64,000 bases of DNA from Ashinkailepas kermadecensis (Eukaryota; Arthropoda; Thecostraca; Neolepadidae). Below, piece by piece: positions 1-10,925 of the stretch. The stretch covers positions 1-64,000 of the forward strand of contig JAOTOM010001534.1 of the NCBI GenBank assembly GCA_034440615.1. Reading direction: 5' to 3'. The stretch's first letter is position 1; each line of letters begins with the position of its first letter. The notes below the pieces were generated by a model, which was not told where the DNA came from, did not search any database, and was given only the letters and a program-made list of their open reading frames with translations. The translations under genes were made by a program, and so were the position numbers.

Positions 1-900
1 TGCAAGGTGTAATTCAAACCTTGGCCTTAACTTGTGACAGGATATCACCTCCATTGATTTTTTCCCCATCAAACTTGGCCATAGCCTCATCCTTTAGAAA
101 GCAATGCAGACTAAAAGGTGTGCTGAGCATTCCACATATTTGTGTGTCTTGCAGCCAGGGGCAGAACATGGCAGTTTTCTGAAGAAAGGGCATCTACCAT
201 ACAATTAGGAGTCACATCACCCTCCTAGTCTATGGGTTTATTCGTTGGCACACGTGTATTAGTAGGCTGCATAACAATAAATCTGCATTAACTAAGGCTT
301 TGCCAGATTATGTTGTCAATATACCTCATGCATGCATGCATTATACCTCCATGTAACATTTCATATAAATATATCCTGACCTGGTCCTCCCTTGGTGCAA
401 TATATACTTTGTATCAAGCTTAGTCAACATAGACACATACATTAAAACGTGCAACTGACTAGCATGGGAGATTGTCAGTGAAAGCCACTATATTATTACA
501 TAAGTCTTAAAGCCATGACTGGCCAGTCTGTAACATGTGGCATCAGGTTCAATGAGGTGCACCAGCTAGGGGAAAATCCACACCAACATGTACAAGGTGG
601 GCAAAAACCCACATCTGGCAGACTGTGGGAGGCATCCAGGGCATGGGAGCACAGGGGACTATGCCCCTCATGGTCATGCCACATCCTTCAGGAAGCTCAA
701 GTGCACTGGTTGATGTTTTCTGCCAAAAAGCCCCTCTGATGGAAAAGGCACTCCTACAGAAGACTAAAGGGCACCCACCTTGAATTTTTAATCAGAAGGC
801 ACCCACCTAAGGACACATTTTGAAATGTTATTCAATGGACCCACTAAAATGTACCCGATATTCGTTTTCTATTATTGTGATTTAAGGTATTTACAAGGCA
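1..900. other. Intronic or flanking DNA, no gene recognised
   Basis: AT-rich DNA with scattered stops in all frames. A 74-codon open frame at 515-739 has no recognisable motif and an overlapping antisense frame of similar length, so I do not call it. It lies downstream of CLASP exon 4 on the minus strand, so it is probably the next CLASP intron. Confidence 0.5.
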
Positions 901-939
901 AGTTTCACAAACATTTCATGTCCAGGAAGCAAGCAAAGG

Positions 940-1115
940 GGTTAGGTTTGGTTAGGTTTGGCTTTCTTCATTTGGAAAAAAATCTTCTTTTTGTCATTAA
1001 AACGAAGAATTTTCTTCAAAAACAGGTCAGGCTAGGTTAGGTAAGGCTGAGTTAGGTCAGGTTATGATAGGCTACGTTAGATTAGGTTAGATTAGATTAG
1101 ATTAGATTAGATGTT
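940..1115. repeat. TTAGG-like interspersed tract
   Basis: Repeated GGTTAGGTTTGG, GGCTAGGTTAGG and then five TTAGA units. This resembles degenerate arthropod telomere-type pentamers lying internally. The flank (GCAAGCAAAGGGGTTAGG) recurs near 10695, 11515 and 13140, so the tract is part of a dispersed repeat and not a chromosome end. Confidence 0.6.
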
Positions 1116-1549
1116 CTGTTTAATATTTTTAGGAAAAAATGTTTCCTTATTAAATTAGTATTCTTACATGGGAGAATAGGTTAGTGTGTGTTAAGCTATA
1201 ATAGATGTTCTTAAGCATCATGATCATGATGTTACAAACTCCAAGCCTCTTATTTGGTGTCATTTTTCCTGCTAGCTGAAAAGCATGCATTTGCAGAGTG
1301 GTAACATTAAGTTAAGCATGTTCATAGGCATTACACTGGGAACATAATTTCAAGAATTAAGACATTAATTTTAAGTACAAATTTGCCAATTTTCCATGGA
1401 AAGGACTGATTGTTGTTGTTTTTTCAAGACTGCTGTATTCCATTTGCACATCACCAGCATTACTTGTCATAAAACTCTTGTACCTTAATCTGTTGCACCA
1501 GTCACACTAGTGACAGCTTACTCTGCACGGGCAAGATTGCATTGAAGGT

Positions 1550-3297
1550 GCCACACTCGGCAGTCTGGATGATTGGAGAATGGAGCATGGATGATGTACG
1601 CCTGGATTGGAAACTCCGCGTCGGCGCCTTTCATTTGCACGTATCAGCGACACCAACCTGCCGTCTAGCGGAGGGTAAGTAAAAACACGGAAACGCGGTC
1701 AGTTTTAGGCGTGTGCCTATGGGAGTTCGGGGTAGGCATTTCGTACTGGCATTTTTTCCAATTGACTCAGCCACCCCAGGGAGATTGCATCTGCCTTTCA
1801 TGATACAGAATTGATCAAGGGACCTTACCGTTCTTTCCTTATTGATTTATTACGCTCCGTTTCGAAGTTGTCGTGATGCGAAGTGAAGGCATCTGTCAGA
1901 GGGAGCCCATTTCGCCGAAAGGGTCGGCCCACCGACGTTGATTTCTTAAAATGATTGTAGGGGGCCAAGTACATGAAGGCAATAGGCAGACCAAAATGAA
2001 TAGGGGGGGGGGGGGTCAAATTATATAGGCTCCCATGTTAGAAGTTGAAATTATTGCGGGTGGGGGGAAGCAAGCATTGAGGGGGCAGTTTCACCCTCAA
2101 AGATAATAGTGGGCGGTTTTTTTCGCCTCCACCCTCCTTGCTCTCCACCCTTTTGCTCTGATATGTGTCTGATATTTTCCGGCGGAGTGGTTTACACAAC
2201 TGAATGGGAGAGTACAGGATTCGGCGTACCCAACAATCCGCAAACAGGATTGAGCGGAAGTTCTATGGAGGGTACAAGCCCCCTCCCCCTACACCATACC
2301 ACTGACCGATTTATGATTTTGCCAGGGAGGCGTCATTTCTCCACATGGTCTTGGCTCTTCTTGGTACAGAACATTTTGACGGGGTACACTCCGATCTCCC
2401 AGAGTGGCGCCATTGGTTTTTGTCTGAGGAGTGCCTTTCGCCGAAAAATTCGCCGCGTGCGTTCTGACTCCCAGAGGACTGCCGTCCCCAGGCCGAGGAG
2501 GGCGTTGCGATGAGAAATTCGAGGGAGGGAGTACACTGGAACCTCCAAAGAGGCGTCCTTCGGGTCATAAGTGGCGCCACTTTCGCTTCCACTCCCTTGG
2601 ATCAGCCCTTGCAACATACCTAAGCTGGCAACGCCACTACCTCTCGCCGATTCGCTACCACTTGCCAGTCGTTCGACTCATGGGTCTTGTTTTATATACC
2701 TTTCAGGGGGAACTGCCACCTCAATGTTTGCTTAACCCACCCCCGCAATTATTTCAACTTCTAACATGGGAGCCAATGGAATTGGCTCCCCCCACCACCA
2801 CCACCACCACCAATTCGTTTTGGTCTGCCCATTGCCTTCATGTACTTTGCCCCGTCCAATCATTTCAAGGTCAAGATAAAGATAGAGAGATAAGAGATAA
2901 AGATTCACGATAAAGATCATCAAGATATCAACGTCGGTGGGCCGACCCTTGGGGCGAAGTGGGCTCCCTCTCACAGATGTCTTCACTTCTCACCAAGACA
3001 ACTTCTGAACGGAGCGTAATAAATCAATAATGAAATAACGGTAAGGTTCCTTGATCAATTCTGTATCATGAAAGGCTGATGCAATCCTCCTGGGATGGCT
3101 GAATCAATTGGAAAAATGTCAATACGAAATGCGTGCCCTGAACTCCCATAGGCTCACGGCCTAAAACCGGCCGCGTTTCCGTGTTTTTACTTACCCTACG
3201 CTAGGTGGGCTGATACGCAAACAGCTGTTGGGTTCCAATCCAGGCGTACATGATCCATGACTGGAGTACCACAGTCAAAGATAGTGTGGAAAATGTT
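1550..3297. mobile_element. Long-inverted-repeat (foldback-like) element, copy 1
   Basis: Two arms of roughly 520-600 bp (about 1550-2105 and 2700-3297) are reverse complements with moderate divergence. Outer ends share ATGTACGCCTGGATTGGAA, at about 1594-1612 and inverted near 3233-3251. Inner parts share GTAAGTAAAAACACGGAAACGCGG-type sequence, the GGGTCGGCCCACCGACGTTG segment, and a G-run/C-run pair next to CCCATGTTAGAAGTTGAAAT. The unique core is about 600 bp. No transposase frame is seen, so it is probably non-autonomous. No clean target-site duplication was found. A one-arm relative lies at 50640-50825. Confidence 0.75.
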
Positions 3298-4656
3298 ATT
3301 CATGATATTCTTACAAGTCAATGGCTGAAGGCTCAATACCAAATTTCAGTAGCATTTGCATTGCATAGCCTACAACAGCCCTATGAAGTGTTCAACCCAT
3401 ACCTGATGCATCACACCAGGCTGACCCTCATTTGAATTAATTACATATTTGAGGTAAAGGATCAACTGAACACGATCATTGCCAAAGCATTTTCCACAAA
3501 TATTTTCTTATTATTTTTTCCCCATACTTATTATTACTTACTACTAATACTAATTTTTCATTTGGTTTGCTCTTTAATGCAGAGGGCAATATGTCAAAAC
3601 TTTGGGAAATATGGATATTTTGACTGGACATACAATTGAATATAACGAAGTAGCCAACACTGACTATTTCCCACTTCGCGATAAGCAATCTGCACCATGG
3701 TAGATACGGCCGTTATACCCAATTATATTTTTCAAGTAGTGAGACAGGGAATTAGCAACTTAAAACACGGAATTAATATATTACTGCTATTGCTGGGTGA
3801 TATTGTCTTTCCTCATTCCTCACTGCTTTCCTCAATGAACATATTCCCGGGCTATACCAAGCTGAGCTAGCATACAAAATACAAATAGAGGGAGGTCCTC
3901 CGTTTTGTCGGGGGAAAATCATATAATGTGCAAATACGGGCAATGCATAAACTTCGTATGTCTTATGCGCAGCGAAATTGACATGATGCTGATGCTTGAA
4001 TTCATAGTCATGCCATATCAGAGGTAAAAGATGTGACGTCAGTAAGGCTTGAAGGCGAACTTTGGTGTGTCTTCAAAGTAAAGGTATCCTGGCCCAGACT
4101 TCAGGAGAGAGTTTGAGCCAAGCACACAGCCGAAGATTGGCTAAACCCATCCTGCCATCTGGCGCCAGAGTCGCCAACTATAAACGTCTGCAGCGCCACC
4201 AGATGTCTCGGAACGCACGCTACCAGTCCAGCTCCACCCGACTCCCACGCTCCGCCCTGCAGGAGCTAGCCCATCTGTTTCGTTGCGCGCATCTGGGCAC
4301 CAAACTGAGGCGCGCCGGGTCATCGCACCTCGGGCAGCAAACGAAGTGCCGACAAACGCTACCACGGAAGTGTTTTACGGCACCGGGGTCGGCAAGCACC
4401 GACACCCCTTCCGAGGTCTGTTCGGAACAAAACGGCACCGCGTGCTCAATCCGCGTGCGTGGATGGTTTTGAGCCGGTCGGCAAAGGTTGATTCATTGGT
4501 GCTACAGCAGGTTGGTCATGTCCTTGAGCCCACACCAGGGATAGCATCTCGGGCCGAGCCGATGTCAGCCGGCCGCCGCCGCGACCGGGCACGTTCTGTT
4601 GGCCGTACAAATGCAGCCATCGCACAGTCGGGCGACGCGGGCTGCTCAGTACTCAC
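3298..4656. other. Intron DNA downstream of CLASP exon 4, nothing certain
   Basis: 3300-4030 is AT-rich without coding signal. 4040-4656 is GC-rich and open in several frames on both strands, but none matches the linker or second TOG domain expected after exon 4. The next CLASP exon must begin in a phase completing one base. I could not place it here and it may lie beyond the window. Confidence 0.45.
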
Positions 4657-4748
4657 CATGTGCCGGCGTGGGCGCCACTATTATCGCCGTGGGCATCATC
4701 TGACCGGCCTCTTTCACCTGGTCGAACGTGGTCATCAACGGAGCTAAC
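4657..4748 (-). CDS. CLASP: CLASP (Orbit/MAST) exon 4 of window, end of TOG1 and linker
   Basis: This 92-base exon is bounded by acceptor GGCCTTGCAG and donor GTGAGT (4651-4656). It begins with one base that completes the AA left by exon 3 (AA|G, Lys), then reads LAPLMTTFDQVKEAG, which fits the end of the first CLASP TOG domain (FDQVK/FDEVQ in insects and vertebrates). The last 12 or so residues (IIVAPTPAH) enter the variable linker before TOG2. It ends with one base of a Gly-type codon. CLASP binds microtubule plus ends and promotes rescue and pause through its TOG domains. The preceding intron is about 38.2 kb, very long and full of mobile DNA. Identification rests on motif similarity and exact phase continuity. 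Confidence 0.88.
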
Positions 4749-4978
4749 CTGCAAGGCCGGGCACGTGACGTTAGAGACCAGCCTCCGGCGGCTTTGCTCT
4801 GGTCACAGATCGGAAGAGCGGGGACCAACTGCAGGCACTAACGTCCGACACCAGTGTGTCCACAGAACTAGAGTTGTCAACATACACCATCTGTCAGCCA
4901 GTGAGTGCCGACCGCGGCAGACTGCGGCAGCGTAGTGCCGACCACAGCCGGCCACTTCACACATACTAGTTTTCCCCG

Positions 4979-5055
4979 CTTATCGCGACACGAATCGAGC
5001 GGGTTTCAATTTATCGCGACAAATTTATCCCGACATTCGGCGTGTCGCGATAAAT
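4979..5055. repeat. Short inverted repeat TTATCGCGACACG
   Basis: TTATCGCGACACG at about 4980 is followed by its reverse complement CGTGTCGCGATAA near 5041-5053, with a third TATCGCGACA inside. It could be the remains of a small terminal-inverted-repeat element or a hairpin. Confidence 0.4.
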
Positions 5056-5327
5056 GTGTTCAATTTGAAACCTAGAAGTCTCGTTAGCAAAAAACAAAAC
5101 AAAAACGGCGAAGTAAAACTCGTGTGTTCCAACACATATGCGGCTCTATGTGTGCGTGTCGCCGCTGTACACATGCGTAAATGGCCCGAGACTTATATTG
5201 TATAAAATGCCATCGTAAAACATGTTAACAGGGCGGACGGATCTAGGGGCGCATCGACTGCGTCTGTTATGCAGCTCAACTTAGTCGCAGTAGGGGGCGA
5301 AAACTTCCAGTTTGATCGCCCTTGTCA

Positions 5328-5385
5328 GTTAGTTATTAGGGCTTTGGGGCACATCGAATTCAATGGTCATGTAGCGCCCATGGAC
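5328..5385 (-). mobile_element. LINE-tail miniature element (mini-1)
   Basis: A 58-bp insert of a GTTAGTTATT tail plus hairpin-type sequence ending GCGCCCATGG. It is flanked by an 11-bp target-site duplication with one mismatch, CGCCCTTGTCA (5317-5327) and CGCCCTCGTCA (5386-5396). The insert matches the 3' end of the I-type LINE at 23021-23074. A weaker second piece, GGGGCGCATCGACTGCGT, lies at about 5246. Confidence 0.75.
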
Positions 5386-6224
5386 CGCCCTCGTCAAAGC
5401 ACATTAATTGCTTAAGCAGTAGGTACATGGCAGGACGTTGGAGATTGGTGTTTGACCCTAACAGTATCACTGACAAGAGCATCCGCAGTCAATTCCTGAA
5501 CACGATATCCTGAGTTCAAGCGCCGGAACAGGTTTGGAGTTATATTCCACCAACATTCTGGTTCTTATCCATGAGTCTCATGGAATAAGATGGCGCTGGT
5601 CTAGAAGTCGTACTTTCCTTATGGATGTCTGTGGGGCACTTGACATCTCCAATATTATCGGGGATTTGTGAGATTTAGCATACGGTTGATGGGCGTTGAG
5701 CGGAAATAATGCTATCGAAATTCTTGCCTGTCCTCCCAACAATTTTCCAAAGTTCCGCTCCTGCGCTGAACAATCCACATGTTAAGAATTTAAACGCGCC
5801 TACACCTGTAGGACAACTAGGGTCCCACCACGGTCGTCGGAATGGGTGGGACGGACTTTCATCTTGGGCCCTCAGAATTCTAGACCTCATCATCGTCGAC
5901 ACCCTCCCCAATTGTTTAATCTTATGTGTGACGCTCATATAGAGGAGCAAGTCACCTCAGGGTTGCAGGTCTCAAATAGGCACGGACACGGTCGAGAGCA
6001 TCGCGACAGGGAGTCACGTGCCCCGATAACGGAAGTGAATCCCCTTCTATTGCTACAGCTTCTTTGTACCTTTTGCTTAGTGGGCTCATGTCGCAAAAGC
6101 ATGATCTCGTCTCGACTCTCTTTAATGTGGGCCCATCACGTCCCATCGCAAGTTCCTTACAATGGCACAACCAGCGGGACCGCGAGAGATCCATCCCTCA
6201 AAATGTTTAGGGACACTGCAACCT

Positions 6225-7110
6225 TATATGGGCACCTCTGTGGTCTGCAGAGGGGCATCCCATCTGTTGCAGTGGTACCCTTACAATCTGCAGAATGTGG
6301 TGGTTATGATTTTACGACGCATTTAGCAGCTGAGACCACATGGCGTCGCCTCTCTCTCAACCTGGCAGGAAGGGCGATACCGCGGGGAATCGAATACCGT
6401 GCCTATGGCATGCCAGACGCTCAGCTTAACCACTGAGTTGGCGACGCCCCAGTCTGCAGAATGGCACCTCAACAATTGTAGAGGCACTCTGCAGTCTGCA
6501 GGGGGCACACCGGCCATTGTAGGGGCGCCTCTACAGTCTGCAGGGAGCACCACGGCCACTGTATGGGCACACCTGCAATCTACAGAGGTACAATATGCAG
6601 TCTGGAGAGGGACACCACAGTCGTCATGGGGCACCACTGCACGCAGCAAAGAGCTCCCCAGACATTGAAGGGGAATTCCCCTAGTCTAAATGACTGATGC
6701 TCGGCCAATAGGCACACCCTAGCCATGTTGGTAGCACTCCAGCTGTTGTAGAGGCATCTCTGCAGTGTGCGGAGTGGCTCAGTCATTTTATGGACGCCCA
6801 GGTGCACAGGGGTACCTCATCTTTTGTGGGGGCACCCCCACAGTCTGCAGAGGGGCACTCCAGCCGTTGTAGGGTCAAACATGCAGTCTGGAGAGAGGGG
6901 CATCCCAGCGATTGTAGGGGCACTTCTGCTGTCTACAGAGGGGCATCTCAGCCGTTGCAGGGAGAGAGAGAGCGAAAGAGATCAAGCGGGAGAACGATAG
7001 CGAGAGCGAAAGCAAGAGACAGAGAGCGAGCGAGAGAGAGGCACTCCAGCAGTTGTAGCTGCACCCTTGAAATCTGCAGAGGGGCACCCCAACCGGTGAT
7101 GGGGGCATCG
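6225..7110. repeat. Degenerate minisatellite, about 40-bp units
   Basis: Repeated blocks such as CTGCAGAGGGGCAC and GCCGTTGTAGGGGC recur with variable spacing. A GA-rich stretch (6960-7040, repeated GAGAGCGA) lies within it. Open frames on both strands here are by-products of the repeat. A SINE at 6298-6452 interrupts it. Confidence 0.65.
6298..6452 (-). mobile_element. tRNA-derived SINE with Gly-like head
   Basis: On the minus strand it starts with a tRNA-like part: A-box-like AACTCAGTGGTTAAGC, a GCC-type anticodon loop inside GGCATGCC, and B box TATTCGATTCC. It continues with the shared body GAGAGGCGACGCCATG and the tail GTCGTAAAATCATAACC. Flanking TCTGCAGAATG (6287-6297 and 6453-6463) is an 11-bp target-site duplication, though the host minisatellite also contains CTGCAG motifs. 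The anticodon assignment is tentative because the stem is degenerate. Confidence 0.7.
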
Positions 7111-7250
7111 TGACATCGTAGGATATGTAGTAAGCAGAAAGGCAACCCACTCAGGGGTGGAGCTTTTGCAAAATCCAGGAATAGCATAGTTGGAAAAAGC
7201 GATCGATACGAATGGATAAAAAATCATATTCATTAGCACATCCTCAGCTT

Positions 7251-7253
<3 letters not shown>

Positions 7254-7286
<33 letters not shown>
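7254..7286. repeat. (AT)n microsatellite
   Basis: About 16 uninterrupted TA units. Confidence 0.9.
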
Positions 7287-7289
<3 letters not shown>

Positions 7290-7582
7290 CTTCTAAGCTT
7301 AGTTTGCTAATGTATGATGCTCTCTAGGAGCACTGACCCCAAGAACTCACCAACATGGGTCACAACGCATAAAAGAACCGCCAAAAACCGCCAAAAACGT
7401 GACAATTTCCTACAGACAAACTGCTAGAATGGGACTCCTAGCCGAAATAATCATATTGTGATGCCTCAAATCTTCAGTCACTGTATTACTAATAGCAAAT
7501 GTGAAGCTTAACAAGAGCATCCAGCCCTGTCTTGCACACAATGACACTATTTATTATTTTACATTTAGTCCAAATTATTGTT

Positions 7583-7768
7583 AGGCCGACACGGCGTGTC
7601 CGACACGGTCACACCGATAGCTCGTCGCCGACCTTATCGGGCCAGTTGCCAACCGACCCTCCCGATCAGGGCTAAATGGGAGCACGCAAAGCGACTCGAA
7701 CCCTATCTTGCCAGGACAGGAGAGACCAGTACAAGCCAGCACTTTAACCAACTGAACTAACGAGACGG
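7583..7768 (-). mobile_element. tRNA-derived SINE with Thr-like head
   Basis: Minus strand: A-box-like TTAGTTCAGTTGGTTAAAG, a CTTGTAC loop consistent with a TGT anticodon, and B box GGGTTCGAGTC. The body has GTCGGCGACGAGC and the end GTGTCGGCCTAACAATAA, a diverged form of the body shared by the other SINEs (TTGGCGACGC... GTCGTAAAACCAATAA). No target-site duplication was found. The acceptor stem is not intact, so it is not a tRNA gene. Confidence 0.55.
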
Positions 7769-9027
7769 CATAATCTTCACTTTGTTCATCGTGTGCCAAA
7801 GGATTCAATATTAGCACAGCAAAATGTGGGAGGGGAGTTATGAGCATGACACCAGGAAGGTGGCAAGCAGATAAACCAGAATGACAAGCACAAGTTTCTG
7901 TATGAACTAACCTAAACTGGAATAAATGAAACCAACCTAAACTAATGATGTTGGATGGCATGACACTAATTGATGTTGGTTGACATGAAACCTAAGGTAT
8001 CATAAAACTTGACATGCAATTTGACCTGCTTGATCTATCAACCTATAGTGCATTATACCAGATGTCACATTACATACAAAAATGGCTACAGTGAAGATAA
8101 GGGTACATTGAAAATAAATAACCACATCTGAATACATTATACACCAGCAGTGATTTTAGGACATCATTGGACCAATTTGATCTAAAACACCAACCGACAT
8201 ACCATATGAATCAAGAAATGCACCCTATGCAAATACATGCATAATACAATACAATACAAATACATAAATGAAAATAATGTAAGATTTTAAAATAAAAAAA
8301 CTAACCCTACCTACCATGGCCTGCTCTTTCCCTGCTATATAGAGATCAAATGTTGATAAAAATATTCTTGTTGCAACCTTAAACAGCAATATCACAAATA
8401 CTCCCCTTGGTATCCCAGAAGCATGCTAGATTGCAACTGATTCCCCACATTTAAAACACCAGGTATCCTCTATGACTGGTGAAACAATCTTAGGCACATT
8501 TTTGGACATTTGTGCATTTAGGTATTTTTTGAATTCTTGGAATTTATTTTTCTAACACAATGTTTATGAATGTGGCTAACACGACATGGCCACTCATTTC
8601 CTCTGCAAATGCTTACTTTTCAGTTGGGAGACAAAATAGCACCAAAAAGGGCTTTGAGTTTGGTAATATAGCATAAACAATCATGTAAAAACCAGAACAA
8701 AATGTAGCCCGACCAAAACAAACCTAACGTAACCAACCATATACAAAAAATATTTATGAAATGGGAAGACTTCATACAATTTCTCACACTTTTTTAAACT
8801 TTACATTCCTAACCGAACTTAACCTAGCCTAGCTTAACCTGTTTTTAAAGAGGAAAAAATTGGCAGCTGTCTAAAAAAACCAATTGACTTTTCTTCCAAA
8901 TGAAAAAAAAAACAACCTGACTTCTTTGCTTCCTTCATGGGTGAAGAATGTGAATAAAACTTGTCTTTTGAATACCTTAAAGCACAATAATGACCCTTTT
9001 TGTTTCTTGTATATATATATTCCCAGT

Positions 9028-9269
9028 AAACATGTCGACGTCGGCCCGCTGTCGGCATGTTTCGGGGAGAGCTCGGCATCTCGTAAGCGGCATGCAAGCA
9101 TCGGGCCGCTCTCGGCCCGACATCGGCAAGCTGACCTGGAATATCGGCATATGTCGGGGTGAACTCGGCATATCAAAGCAGCCAGCCGACGTCGGACCGT
9201 TGTCGGACCGACAGTGGCAAATCCATACCGATAGCGGGGTAACGATATCGGGCCGCCGCCGGGTCGATA
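9028..9269. repeat. CCGACGTCGG-rich palindromic block
   Basis: It starts CCCAGTAAACATGTCGACG and is dense in GTCGGC, CTCGGC and GTCGGAC motifs, many palindromic. A second block at 9594-9790 begins with the same CCCAGTAAACAT followed by CCGACGTCG, which suggests a common element terminus. It could be a non-autonomous DNA transposon rich in internal repeats. It is followed by a SINE insertion. Confidence 0.5.
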
Positions 9270-9281
9270 GCGGCAGGGGAA

Positions 9282-9445
9282 GGGGACGAGTGGTCTAGGG
9301 GTAAGATGCTCGTCTCACAATCGAAAGGTTGTGGGTTCGAGTCTCACCTGTCGCTACTCTTCGCCCGCGACCAATCGGCGTGAGAGATTGGCGACGCTAC
9401 ATGACTCAACGGTCGACGTGTCGTAAAACCAATAACCAACCAACT
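9282..9445 (+). mobile_element. tRNA-derived SINE with Val-like head (copy 1)
   Basis: The head has A-box-like GTGGTCTAGGGGTAAGATGC, a loop CTCACAA (CAC anticodon position) and B box GGGTTCGAGTC. The body reads CGCGACCAATCGGCGTGAGA, then TTGGCGACGC, and ends GTCGTAAAACCAATAACC. A 12-bp target-site duplication GCGGCAGGGGAA flanks it (9270-9281 and 9446-9457). Acceptor and anticodon stems are imperfect, so this is a retroposon. Confidence 0.88.
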
Positions 9446-9593
9446 GCGGCAGGGGAATATTTAGAAGTATAAATTTGCCAAGGAACATGACCTCAAAGGG
9501 CGCTGATACACCGTTGTGGTAGGGGAACCAAGCTGACCGAAATCTGTCAACGACCTCCACCGAAGTAGAAAACTTCAAGGTGGTGCAAGCCCC

Positions 9594-9790
9594 CAGTAAA
9601 CATACCGACGTCGTCCCGACGTCGGGGTCCAACTAAGTCTAAGTCTAAGTCCAAGTCTAAGTCAAACTTCGGGACGACGTCGGGGCGACGTGGACCCCAC
9701 ATCGGCTAGCCGGCGGGTAAGTCCGTCATGCCGACGTCCAGCCGACATTCAACTAACGTCGATCCGACATTCAGCCGACGTATTCTTTTG
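9594..9790. repeat. Second CCCAGTAAACAT / CCGACG-rich block
   Basis: CCCAGTAAACAT is followed by CCGACGTCG repeats. A short (TCTAAG)n run at about 9630-9665 splits CCCGACGTCGGGG from its inverted copy. Later parts repeat CCGACATTCAGCCGACG. Confidence 0.5.
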
Positions 9791-10151
9791 GAAAGATCGG
9801 TACGACGTCGGGCCGCGCTGAAGCCAACGTTCCACTAAAAAAAACGGCAGCGTTGTTCATTTCCTTTACAAGTTGGCGCCCAGTACCGCTTGCATCTTGG
9901 TGTGGACGTGCTTCGCGGTTTTGTGCGTTTAGCAAAGAAGCTTCAGCTGGCGGAGATTCTTGCAACCCTACAGAGCAGGACTTCCCTGCAAAATACCGGT
10001 AAAATTGTTCTTTAGGTTGTTCTATGAGTGCGTGGAATTCGTTTCCAATACAACGTATATCAACGTCTTTAAGACGATGTGACCACTCATTTACTCCGCA
10101 AATGCTTAATTTGTAGTTGGAAAGCAAATTAACACCAAAGACGGAGCTTGG

Positions 10152-10309
10152 TTGGTTATTGGATTTACGACACGTCGACCGTTGAGTCATATAGCGTCGC
10201 CAATCTCTCACGCCGATTGGTCGCGGGCGAAGAGTAGCGACAGGTGAGATTCGAACCCACAATCTTTCGATTGCGAGACGACCATCTTACCCCTAGACCA
10301 CTCGTCCCC
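10152..10309 (-). mobile_element. tRNA-derived SINE with Val-like head (copy 2)
   Basis: Same family as 9282-9445 in inverse orientation, starting with the tail GGTTGGTTATTGG and ending at the head complement CTAGACCACTCGTCCCC. A 15-bp duplication AAAGAYGGAGCTTGG flanks it (10137-10151 and 10310-10324, one mismatch). The insertion split a dispersed repeat whose uninterrupted form is seen near 8605 and 11050. Confidence 0.88.
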
Positions 10310-10744
10310 AAAGATGGAGCTTGGAGTCGGGAACCTAATATAGCATAACAAGTAATGTAAACGATTCTCACATAACCTGCCTAGAATGGCCTCTCTTCAA
10401 ACGAAAACCAATTTTTGAAAATGGAAACATTTAAAGCATCTCAAAATTTTGCAATGGCAAAACCTAGTCTAACCTGCATTTTAAGAAAAATAATTTCCCA
10501 TTTTTCTCCTAAAAATAGGTCCCTACTACCTACCTATCCACCCACATTCAAAATTATCCAACTTGAGAACTACCTCACCTAACCCAGCCTAGCAAAGCCT
10601 AACCCCTGTGCTTGCTTCATGGAGGTAAAATGTATGTAAAACCTACAAGGTATCCACAAGAGAAGTTTTGCATACCTTTTACCTCCATCAAGCAAACAAA
10701 GGGGTTTGGTTTCATTTTGTTTCATTTCGTTTGGTCTGGTTTGG

Positions 10745-10925
10745 TTTGGTTTGGGTAGGCTAGGCCAGGCTAGGCCAGGCTAGGCTAGGCTAGGCTAGGC
10801 TAGGCTAGGCTAGGCTAGGCTAGGCTAGGCTAGGCTAGGCTAGGCTATGCTAGGCTAGGCTAGGCTAGGCTAGGCTGGGCTAGGCTAGGCTGGGCTAGAC
10901 TAGGCTAGGCTAAGTTAGGTTAAGT
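10745..10925. repeat. (TAGGC)n pentanucleotide array
   Basis: About 30 TAGGC units with a few CCAGGC and TGGGC variants, flanked by GGTTTGG and GTTAGGT. It resembles a variant of the TTAGG telomere unit but lies inside repeat DNA. Confidence 0.9.

Noticed and set aside
4062..4747. Overlapping frames of 136-154 codons on the plus strand
   Set aside because: GC-rich composition keeps several frames open on both strands, no motif is seen, and they overlap the real CLASP exon 4 antisense.
5675..6436. Overlapping 90-196-codon frames
   Set aside because: They run into the minisatellite and the SINE at 6298-6452, and no domain or consistent frame is seen.
9282..9360. tRNA-Val gene
   Set aside because: Acceptor and anticodon stems do not pair properly, and the copy continues into a SINE body with a target-site duplication.
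10745..10925. Chromosome end (telomere)
   Set aside because: The array is short, internal, of TAGGC not TTAGG, and flanked on both sides by dispersed repeats and genes.
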